Of a stretch of 20,310 nucleotides of DNA, positions 14,218 through 20,310 are shown piece after piece. The translations under genes and the position numbers were made by a program. How positions within the stretch are numbered: position 1 is the first letter of the stretch; each line of letters begins with the position of its first letter. Where the stretch lies: assembly GCA_038101125.1 (NCBI GenBank), contig JAYNVZ010000020.1, forward strand, positions 1-20,310, read 5' to 3'. Under the pieces are notes generated by a model that searched no databases, had not been told where the DNA came from, and saw nothing but the letters and a program-made list of their open reading frames with translations. This DNA is from GCA-2698665 sp038101125. GTDB lineage: Bacteria; Pseudomonadota; Gammaproteobacteria; GCA-002705445; GCA-002716945.

Positions 14218-15168
14218 TTATACCAATATTCCACCGCAACTGCTACCCGAACCGGCTGTACAACCAAAACAATGGTCAGCTGTATTTATTTTTTTTGGCA
14301 TATTATCGTTTTTTAAATTAGATATATGTAGTAATTTGTTATCATTAATATTTAATTTGAGCATTTGATTAAAGTCACAGTCATAAACGTATCCTCTATA
14401 ATCAACACTAATTAAAGATTTACACATTAATTTATTTAAAGCATCACCATTAAAATTACCTTTTAATAACTTCATATAGTGACTAAACTTTTTTTGACTT
14501 ACCAATGTACTTCCAAACCGTGCTATGGGCATATTAGTAATCGTATATAGATTATTAAAAGTTATATTATAATTTTCCATAAGAATTGATTTATATTCTT
14601 TTTCAAGTACATTCTGCTCAGGAGGTAAAACTGCATCTTGTGGGTTGTATGCGAGATTCAATTGCAATTTTTTGTTAATTCCATACCCAAACTCATTCAG
14701 TCTTTGTAGAACTTCAATGCTTTTTTTAAATACTCCATCACCTCTTTGTCTATTCACATTATCTTCTTCATAACATGGCAAAGATGCAACGACTTCGATG
14801 TAATTCTTCCTAAAAAACTCAAATAGGTACTCTTTATCTGGCTCTTGAAGTACTGTCAAATTACATCTGTCAATTATATGGCAATTAAGCGCCCTTGCTT
14901 GCGTCACTAGATAGTCAAAGTGATCATTTAATTCTGGAGCGCCTCCAGTAAGATCAATATTTTTAACATCTGATTTCTTTATAAAACTCAATATTTGATC
15001 AATTGTTTCAAGAGTCATCATCTCCTTTCTTTTGGGGCCAGCATTAACATGACAATGTAAGCAGGATTGATTACATTTATAGCCAAGATTTATTTGAATA
15101 GTATTTAACTTACCCCTAAATATTTTAGGAAAATCTGTTTTTTCTAATAATGGGTAAACATCATGCAT
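14218..15168 (-). CDS. arsS: Arsenosugar biosynthesis radical SAM protein ArsS
   Basis: A 316-residue radical SAM enzyme. ArsS is known to act on methylated arsenic compounds, attaching a 5'-deoxyadenosyl group to arsenic in the route to arsenosugars. The 4Fe-4S motif is CX3CX2C (Cys32, Cys36, Cys39, reading CNQSCLHC). The conserved context is LEKTDFPKIFRGKLNTIQINLGYKC split by AT-rich variation, then DLTGGAPELN for SAM contact, VVASLPCYEEDNVNRQRG, LAYNPQDAVLPPEQ and NNLYTITNMPIARFG. A Cys-rich tail HCFGCTAGSGSSC (Cys300, 303, 311) follows. It is the first gene of a four-gene minus-strand operon. Its usual partner ArsM, the arsenite methyltransferase, is not in the window. Its ATG lies within the palindrome ATGCAT at 15163-15168. 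Confidence 0.93.
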   Translation of the reverse strand: MHDVYPLLEKTDFPKIFRGKLNTIQINLGYKCNQSCLHCHVNAGPKRKEMMTLETIDQILSFIKKSDVKNIDLTGGAPELNDHFDYLVTQARALNCHIIDRCNLTVLQEPDKEYLFEFFRKNYIEVVASLPCYEEDNVNRQRGDGVFKKSIEVLQRLNEFGYGINKKLQLNLAYNPQDAVLPPEQNVLEKEYKSILMENYNITFNNLYTITNMPIARFGSTLVSQKKFSHYMKLLKGNFNGDALNKLMCKSLISVDYRGYVYDCDFNQMLKLNINDNKLLHISNLKNDNMPKKINTADHCFGCTAGSGSSCGGILV

Positions 15169-15182
15169 TGTGATCTACTGAG

Positions 15183-15191
15183 TGATATAAT
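15183..15191 (+). promoter_or_regulatory. Extended -10 promoter for tldD
   Basis: TGA followed by a perfect TATAAT at 15186-15191. The start would be near 15198, 7 bases before ATG 15205 and well after the alternative ATG at 15163, which therefore could not be used from this promoter. The opposite strand reads TATTAT at 15192-15187, so the element may fire in both directions and also serve arsS (inference). Confidence 0.5.
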
Positions 15192-15204
15192 ATTAAATAC
15201 TAAC

Positions 15205-16638
15205 ATGAAAGACGATTTTATAAACCACATTAAACCACTATTGCCCAATGTTGATTATTGTTCATTTAGGTTTGTAAATAAATATACGAACATCATTTCG
15301 GCAACAAGAAGTGTCATTGAGCCAGTTGTTATATCTGAGGATGATGGTCTGATGGTGACAGTTTACAATAATGGCGGGTGCGGCTATGGAGCAACGAGCA
15401 ATCTAACAGATGATGGTATTTTAAAAGCAGTAAAAACCGCACAAAAATGGGCAGAATTTTCGGAAAATAAACTAACATACATGCCTGATCTAGGTGCATT
15501 AAAACAGCAATCCGGTAGTTATTTTACGGATGACGAAGAGAATTGGTCAAAGATATCTACGAAAGACAAGGCAGACTACTTAATGAGTGTCAATAAATCG
15601 TTGAAGTCTCAACCAACAATCTCTAACTGGGGAGCAAGTATTCGATTTAATAAATTAGAGACTTTATTTATCGACACTAACGATTCATATGTTAGGCAAA
15701 AGATATCTTATCTTCTCCCTCAGATGGTTGTATCTGCAGAGTATAAAAAAGAAATACAGACACGCACATATGGAGGCCATGCTCATGCCAGGCAAGTAGG
15801 TTATGATTTTATAGATAGTATAAATATGACAGAACATGCAAAGCTTTTAGCCGAAGAGGCGGTAGAATTATCCAGAGCGCCTAATTGTTCTGATAAAGTT
15901 ATAGATGCAGTAATTGCTCCAGATCAAATGATATTACAAATTCATGAGTCAATAGGACATCCTCTAGAGTTAGATAGAATATTAGGTGATGAAAGGAATT
16001 ATGCTGGATCAAGTTTTGTTACACCAGATATGTTTGGAAATTACAAATATGGCTCAGACATATTGAATGTTACTTTTAATCCTACACTCGAAACAGAACT
16101 AGCAACATATAATTTTGATGATGATGGGACCAATGCTTCCAAAGAATATTTAATTAAAGATGGAGTTCTCATTAGACCAATAGGAGGATTATTTTCCAGT
16201 CAAAGAACGGGATTGGATCATGTTGCGTGCTCAAGGGCTTGCAATTGGAATCGTCCACCTATTGACAGAATGGGCAATATAAATTTAGAGCCAGGAGATC
16301 ATACTTTTGATGATATTATCCAGTCTGTAGATGAAGGCATTTTACTAGAAACTAACAACTCATGGTCAATAGATGATAAAAGAAATAAGTTTCAATTTGG
16401 TTGCGAAAAAGGGACGATGATAAAAAATGGTAAATTGTCTGGTATTGTGAAAAACCCGAGTTATAGGGGAGTAACAGAATCGTTCTGGAACAATTTATCA
16501 AAAGTAGGTAATCACGACACAAATCGTATACTTGGGACATCAAATTGCGGCAAAGGAGAACCAAATCAAACAATTTTTGTTGGCCACTCTACACCAGTCT
16601 GTCTCTTTAACAATATAGATGTATTCGGTGGCGTATAA
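15205..16638 (+). CDS. tldD: TldD-type metalloprotease subunit
   Basis: A 477-residue subunit of the TldD/TldE (PmbA) heterodimeric metalloprotease, which in E. coli trims unfolded or modified peptides such as pro-microcin B17 and the CcdA antitoxin. The zinc motif HEXXXH is present as HESIGHPLELDRILGDE (His247, Glu248, His252), and the late GTSNCGKGEP supplies the conserved third-ligand cysteine. I chose ATG 15205 over the in-frame ATG 15163. The extra 14 residues are not family-like, that start would sit inside arsS, and the promoter lies between the two ATGs. It overlaps pmbA by one base. Overall length matches the E. coli protein (about 480). Confidence 0.9.
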   Translation: MKDDFINHIKPLLPNVDYCSFRFVNKYTNIISATRSVIEPVVISEDDGLMVTVYNNGGCGYGATSNLTDDGILKAVKTAQKWAEFSENKLTYMPDLGALKQQSGSYFTDDEENWSKISTKDKADYLMSVNKSLKSQPTISNWGASIRFNKLETLFIDTNDSYVRQKISYLLPQMVVSAEYKKEIQTRTYGGHAHARQVGYDFIDSINMTEHAKLLAEEAVELSRAPNCSDKVIDAVIAPDQMILQIHESIGHPLELDRILGDERNYAGSSFVTPDMFGNYKYGSDILNVTFNPTLETELATYNFDDDGTNASKEYLIKDGVLIRPIGGLFSSQRTGLDHVACSRACNWNRPPIDRMGNINLEPGDHTFDDIIQSVDEGILLETNNSWSIDDKRNKFQFGCEKGTMIKNGKLSGIVKNPSYRGVTESFWNNLSKVGNHDTNRILGTSNCGKGEPNQTIFVGHSTPVCLFNNIDVFGGV

Positions 16639-17960
16639 TGAAGTCATATTTCAAAAAGGTATCTGAATATCTTTTTAACAGTCTTGAGTCTAATGAAATT
16701 TTAATATTAAATTTTGATGCTGAACAAACAGATTTTGTTAGGTTCAATCATGCAAAAATTAGACAAGCCGGAAATGTTGATCAAGCTACTTTAACACTTA
16801 GTCTAGTCTATAAAAGGAAAAGTTTGAATTCTGTCATTAGACTCAGTTTGGACTACCAAAAAGATTCTGTTTTGTTGCTCAGAACACTTTACTACTTGAG
16901 GAGAGAGATTCCAGAATTACCTCAAGATCCTTACCTTATGTATGAGAGAAATTTAAATTCTTTTGATATAGAAACTAAAAATAAAACTTTGGATAGCTTT
17001 AATATAACAGACTCAATCCTTCAAGGGTGTCATTCTCTTGATATGGTTGGGATATTATCTACTGGTGCAATCATGAAGGGTTTTTCTAATTCTCTAGGAC
17101 AGTTTAATTGGCATGAGAGTCAATCATTCAATTTTGATTGGTCAATGTATACAGATACTGGAAAAGCCATAAAACAAAATTATTCAGATCAGGTTTGGGA
17201 TCAAAATATATTCTCATCGCTGTTAGAGGAAAGTAAACAAAAACTTCAGGTGATAGACAATAAAGAACATACTATTCAACCAGGAGAATATAGAGTTTAC
17301 TTGTCACCGTCTGCATTAAATGAGATTGTTGATATGTTGTCTTGGGGGGGTTTTAGTTATAAAGCTAATAAGATAGGTTCTAGTCCTTTACATTTAATGA
17401 TGAAAGGTGAGAAAAAATTAAACAAAATAGTTTCTTTTACTGAAGACCTCACAAATGGCATATCCCCAAAATTTCATTCAGACGGTTTTATAAAACCTGA
17501 TACAACAGAATTAATCATAAATGGAGAATATAAATCATCATTGATCTCTCCTCGTTCAGCATTAGAATATTCAGTAAATCATAATGCCGCTGAGTATTAT
17601 GAGTCTCCCGTTTCTATAAATCTAAAAGAGGGAGCAATATCCAATGATAATATTCTTGCAACTTTAAAAGATGGAATCTATATAAGTAATTTATGGTACT
17701 TAAACTTCTCTGATCTAAATAATGGAAGAATAACTGGTTTGACTAGATTTGGTTGTTTTAAGGTATCTAATGGTGAGTATCAAGGTCCAATTAATACTAT
17801 GAGATTCGATGAAACCGTATATAATATTTTTGGTGACAAACTTATAGGATTGACAAATAATAAGCAGTTGCTAATAGACTCAAGCACTTATGAGGAAAGG
17901 TCAACACATAGCTCTACTATTCCAGGAGCAATAGTAGAAGATTTTAAAATGACTCTATAA
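16638..17960 (+). CDS. pmbA: PmbA/TldE-type subunit of the TldD/E protease
   Basis: A 440-residue TldE/PmbA partner. It shares the family fold with TldD but lacks the HEXXXH zinc motif, as expected for the non-catalytic subunit that helps form the closed substrate chamber. Features are the N-terminal FVRFNHAKIRQAGNVDQ, the middle EYRVYLSPSALNEIVDMLSW region, and the C-terminal ISNLWYLNFSDLNNGRITGLTRFG, which matches the conserved TldD/PmbA domain. TAATG overlap with tldD points to stoichiometric co-translation. The adjacent arrangement differs from E. coli, where tldD and pmbA are unlinked. Confidence 0.88.
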   Translation: MKSYFKKVSEYLFNSLESNEILILNFDAEQTDFVRFNHAKIRQAGNVDQATLTLSLVYKRKSLNSVIRLSLDYQKDSVLLLRTLYYLRREIPELPQDPYLMYERNLNSFDIETKNKTLDSFNITDSILQGCHSLDMVGILSTGAIMKGFSNSLGQFNWHESQSFNFDWSMYTDTGKAIKQNYSDQVWDQNIFSSLLEESKQKLQVIDNKEHTIQPGEYRVYLSPSALNEIVDMLSWGGFSYKANKIGSSPLHLMMKGEKKLNKIVSFTEDLTNGISPKFHSDGFIKPDTTELIINGEYKSSLISPRSALEYSVNHNAAEYYESPVSINLKEGAISNDNILATLKDGIYISNLWYLNFSDLNNGRITGLTRFGCFKVSNGEYQGPINTMRFDETVYNIFGDKLIGLTNNKQLLIDSSTYEERSTHSSTIPGAIVEDFKMTL

Positions 17961-17964
17961 AATT

Positions 17965-19323
17965 ATGATAAAAACAAGATTTGCCCCAAGCCCAACAGGA
18001 TGGTTACATATTGGAGGAGTTAGAACCGCACTCTTTTCTTGGCTTTTTGCTAAGAGTCAAAATGGAGAGTTCCTCGTTAGAATTGATGATACAGATACTA
18101 CTCGTAGTACTCAACAATACTGCGATGCAATAATAAGTGCATTAAATTCTCTAGGTTTAAATTCAGATCAAGATCTTATATATCAATCAAAAAGGTTTGA
18201 TATTTATATTGATAGAATAGAGTCTCTTCTAGAAAAAGGACTTGCATACTATGATAAAGTAGAAATCACTGATAAGACAAAAGACACTAATCTTGAAATA
18301 CAATATGATAATAGATTAAACAAACCTGGGAATGTAATAAGATTTAAAAACCCAAGAGATAAAAAAATAGTTTTAAAAGATATGGTGCATAATGATATAA
18401 CCTTTGATCCAAAAACCTTTCATGATGTAGTTATTTTAAGATCCAATGGTATTCCAACTTACAATCTTACATCAGTTGTAGATGATGCCGACATGGGCAT
18501 AACCCATATTATCAGAGGAGATGATCATCTCAGTAATACCGCTGTTCAAATTAATTTATTTAACTCTCTTGATTATGAAGTCCCTATATTTGGACATCTG
18601 CCAATGATACACGGTGTTGATGGAAAGAGATTATCAAAAAGACACGGAGCAGTTGATATAAATAGTTTTTTAGATGATGGATACCTTGTCGAAGCGCTAA
18701 TAAATTATCTAGTCAAGACAGGATGGTCTCATGGTGATGATGAATTCTTTACTAGAAATCAGTTACTTGATTTGTTTACCATTGACAAAGTAACAAAGTC
18801 TTCAGCGATCTTTGATTATGATAAGTTAAACTGGCTTAATCAACATTATATAAAAAATAAAAATATCGAAGATGTAGCTGATATGATTTTACCATATCTT
18901 GAAGATTTAAGAGTGGATGTTAAAGATCGGGTATACTTGGAAAAAATATTAAGCCTTGGAATAGATAGGGATTATAATTTGAAAGATATTGCTAATGGAA
19001 TGACTCATTATTTCAAGGATGAGTTAACATATGATTTAACTAATTTCCCTAAAATTAATATTGATATCTCAAAAAAAATATTAAGTAATGTATCAAATAA
19101 AATTAAAGCAAATAAATTTTTAGATAAAGAGCAAATCAGCATGGATATTAAGCAAGTTTGTACAGATATGTCTCTTAAATTCAAGGATATAGGTCCTGTG
19201 GTCAGATTTGCTCTGACAGCTAAGCTGAAAGCACCCTCAATAGACGAACTTTGTTTTACTTTGGGAAAAACTAAGACATTAAAACGATTGGAGGATTTCA
19301 GCACATTTATTATCAATTTATGA
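17965..19323 (+). CDS. gltX: Glutamyl-tRNA synthetase
   Basis: A 452-residue class I synthetase charging tRNA-Glu. The HIGH motif is APSPTGWLHIGGVRTALF (HIGG at 15-18) and the KMSKS motif is KRLSKRHGA (221-229). RIDDTD, NGIPTYNLTSVVDDADMGITHIIRGDDHLSN (interrupted here only for length) and the C-terminal helical anticodon domain are present. The Cys-based zinc insertion seen in E. coli GltX between the two halves of the Rossmann domain is missing: residues 97-120 hold no Cys cluster, so this is a zinc-free form and somewhat shorter than 471. It follows pmbA by 4 bp, and its cognate tRNA gene is 51 bp downstream. Confidence 0.96.
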   Translation: MIKTRFAPSPTGWLHIGGVRTALFSWLFAKSQNGEFLVRIDDTDTTRSTQQYCDAIISALNSLGLNSDQDLIYQSKRFDIYIDRIESLLEKGLAYYDKVEITDKTKDTNLEIQYDNRLNKPGNVIRFKNPRDKKIVLKDMVHNDITFDPKTFHDVVILRSNGIPTYNLTSVVDDADMGITHIIRGDDHLSNTAVQINLFNSLDYEVPIFGHLPMIHGVDGKRLSKRHGAVDINSFLDDGYLVEALINYLVKTGWSHGDDEFFTRNQLLDLFTIDKVTKSSAIFDYDKLNWLNQHYIKNKNIEDVADMILPYLEDLRVDVKDRVYLEKILSLGIDRDYNLKDIANGMTHYFKDELTYDLTNFPKINIDISKKILSNVSNKIKANKFLDKEQISMDIKQVCTDMSLKFKDIGPVVRFALTAKLKAPSIDELCFTLGKTKTLKRLEDFSTFIINL

Positions 19324-19339
19324 AATATATATGTATAAT
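19310..19339 (+). promoter_or_regulatory. Predicted promoter of tRNA-Glu
   Basis: -35-like TTATCA at 19310-19315, an 18-bp spacer and a perfect TATAAT at 19334-19339, 35 bases upstream of the mature tRNA 5' end. The -35 overlaps the last codons of gltX, so the tRNA could also be made by read-through from gltX. Confidence 0.45.
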
Positions 19340-19374
19340 AAGTCGATATAAAACCAATAGAGTTAATGATATAT

Positions 19375-19447
19375 GTCCCCATCGTCTAGAGGCCTAGGAC
19401 ACCGGGTTTTCATCTCGGCAACAGGGGTTCGACTCCCCTTGGGGATG
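19375..19447 (+). tRNA. tRNA-Glu (anticodon UUC)
   Basis: Folds as a 73-base cloverleaf. The acceptor GTCCCCA pairs with TGGGGAT with a terminal G1-U72 wobble; the D arm holds GTCTAGAGGCCTAGGAC. The anticodon stem CCGGG/CTCGG frames the loop TTTTCAT with anticodon TTC at 19409-19411. The T arm is AGGGG TTCGACT CCCCT, and the discriminator is G at 19447. It is close to E. coli tRNA-Glu along most of its length. The following bases are CAT, so the CCA end is not encoded and must be added enzymatically. Its position 51 bp after gltX pairs a tRNA with its own synthetase. Confidence 0.97.
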
Positions 19448-19482
19448 CATATCATGCATAACATCCTGTGAAATAAAAAACC

Positions 19483-20037
19483 TTGAATAATAGATCAATA
19501 AAACAAAAATTCTGTTCTTTGTGTTCTTCTCCTGTGACGATTAAGGTTCCTGAGGATGACAATAGGGATAGAGCTATATGTAATAAATGTGGAACTATAT
19601 TTTATGAGAATCCTAAAGTTGTGGCTGGATGTTTATTGGTATGGGATCAAAAGATTTTACTTTGTAAAAGAGCTACTGAGCCTAGATCTGGGTATTGGAC
19701 ATTACCAGCTGGATTTATGGAAAACTATGAAACAGTAGAAGAGGGAGCATTAAGAGAAACGATGGAGGAGGCTGGTGCTGAATCTGATAACATAAAATTA
19801 TTTATGATGTGTAATTTGCCACATATAAGCCAAGTGTACATGATGTATCAGGGAGACCTCTTAAATGGTAAGTATAAAGCAGGACCAGAAAGTGAGGAAG
19901 TTAAACTATTTTCAAAAGATGAAATACCATGGAGTGAACTAGCCTTCACAGTTATAGAAAAGACAATCAAGGCATATTATGATGATATTGAAAAAGGTAA
20001 GATTAATATTCATTTTGATACTATAATAAAGAAATGA
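19483..20037 (+). CDS. NUDIX hydrolase with N-terminal zinc ribbon
   Basis: A 184-residue hydrolase. The N-terminal zinc ribbon has Cys11, Cys14, Cys33 and Cys36 (CSLC and CNKC). The Nudix box GX5EX7REUXEEXGU is complete from Gly77 to Ala99, including RETMEEAGA, although the first hydrophobic U position is Thr93. The architecture resembles zinc-ribbon Nudix proteins related to NADH or ADP-ribose pyrophosphatases; the exact nucleotide substrate is not readable. The start is TTG at 19483, the only candidate before the zinc ribbon; no Shine-Dalgarno is visible. It follows tRNA-Glu by 35 bp without its own clear promoter, and its stop overlaps the next gene as ATGA. Confidence 0.9.
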   Translation: MNNRSIKQKFCSLCSSPVTIKVPEDDNRDRAICNKCGTIFYENPKVVAGCLLVWDQKILLCKRATEPRSGYWTLPAGFMENYETVEEGALRETMEEAGAESDNIKLFMMCNLPHISQVYMMYQGDLLNGKYKAGPESEEVKLFSKDEIPWSELAFTVIEKTIKAYYDDIEKGKINIHFDTIIKK

Positions 20038-20310
20038 GATTGTTTGATAATTTTTTTAAATATCTACTTTGGCTTTCATTGATAACTCCATTTGCACTAG
20101 TAGCTCATGATGGACAAGATGAAAGGATTAAATACTGGAAAAATTATTATCACCCAAAAATTGAAGTTGTTAGACAAGAAATTCCAAGTGTCAAAATCTC
20201 CTTAAAGAAAATAGGTCCGTTTTTTCAATTACAAACCCAAGTTAAAAATTTCAAGATAACTCCTGATCAAGACCAAAAAAATAATAACACCTGGACCGGT
20301 TATGCGAAAT
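20034..20310 (+). CDS. Exported protein of unknown function (N-terminal part, runs off the window)
   Basis: An ATG at 20034 overlaps the NUDIX stop (ATGA) and opens a frame that stays open to the window edge, 92 codons so far. The first 24 residues form a signal peptide: a short charged start MRLFDNFFKY, a hydrophobic core LLWLSLITPFAL and a likely cut after Val23-Ala24 before HDGQDE. The mature part has IKYWKNYYHPKIEV and LQTQVKNFKIT followed by a polar NNNTWTGYAK. The pattern of a strand, polar linker and TGYAK faintly recalls small secreted beta-sandwich proteins whose next segment is HLYIDG-like, but that part is not in the window. Function unassigned. Confidence 0.7.
   Translation, partial: MRLFDNFFKYLLWLSLITPFALVAHDGQDERIKYWKNYYHPKIEVVRQEIPSVKISLKKIGPFFQLQTQVKNFKITPDQDQKNNNTWTGYAK

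Noticed and set aside
14051..14368. 105-codon plus-strand open frame across the DUF4399/arsS junction
   Set aside because: It overlaps two supported minus-strand genes, including the signal peptide and Cys-rich tail, and shows no family features.
12511..15168. Treating the arsS cluster as a horizontally acquired island
   Set aside because: AT content and codon style look like the neighbours, and there are no mobile elements, integrases or flanking repeats.
15163..15204. Upstream in-frame ATG for tldD adding 14 residues (MHCDLLSDIILNTN)
   Set aside because: It lies inside arsS, upstream of the best -10 element, and the extra residues do not look like the TldD family start.
16352..16573. 73-codon minus-strand open frame inside tldD
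   Set aside because: It is a shadow of the conserved TldD C-terminal domain with no independent support.
19445..19459. ATGCAT-ATC-ATGCAT just after tRNA-Glu as a hairpin terminator
   Set aside because: The six-base stem is AT-rich, the loop is three bases and no T run follows, so a terminator is not supported. It might be chance.

Overview
This window looks like chromosome of a low-GC (about 30% by eye) Gram-negative bacterium with a compact genome. It is most likely a streamlined, probably marine gammaproteobacterium of a SAR86-like type; that placement is inference. The support is the gene order rpsP-rimM-trmD-rplS, then folK, a deoxynucleoside kinase, panB and panC, plus a heptose-based LPS core (hldD, waaF), class I PurE with PurK, a TldD/PmbA pair and gltX beside tRNA-Glu. 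Genes are packed with overlaps or gaps of a few bases, and there are three non-ATG starts (folK GTG; panC and the NUDIX gene TTG). A 42-base N run inside purK shows that this is a draft assembly with at least one scaffold gap.

Layout. Bases 1-4400 (+): the end of rpsP with a perfect tandem-repeat tail, then rimM, trmD, rplS, folK, deoxynucleoside kinase, panB and panC. No gap exceeds 16 bp, so this may be one transcription unit joining ribosome and tRNA maturation to folate and pantothenate synthesis. Bases 4437-5114 (+): a panD broken by an internal frame-changing deletion, then a small cupin. Bases 5111-6549 (-): purE-purK, with purK interrupted by the gap. Bases 6664-12525: surface polysaccharide genes in three blocks. 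These are hldD-waaF (+), a UDP-xylose-synthase-type SDR with a GT9 heptosyltransferase-like gene (-), and a GT4 with a WaaE/KdtX-type GT2 (+). Bases 12511-15168 (-): a four-gene operon, arsS, a secreted DUF4399 protein, a TIGR04283 glycosyltransferase and a TIGR04282 protein, which is an arsenosugar-biosynthesis-type cluster. Bases 15205-19447 (+): tldD, pmbA, gltX and tRNA-Glu(UUC). Bases 19483-20310 (+): a zinc-ribbon NUDIX hydrolase and the start of a secreted protein of unknown function.

The most noteworthy system is the arsenosugar cluster. ArsS is a radical SAM enzyme, TIGR04282 and TIGR04283 are its recurrent partners, and an exported His-rich DUF4399 protein sits within the operon. 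No arsM, arsR or arsenite pump lies in the window. Also notable are the panD lesion, the period-30 repeat in rpsP, a set of extended -10 promoters lying very close to start codons, and three convergent gene pairs with no space for a terminator. I found no CRISPR array, insertion sequence, phage gene or rRNA.
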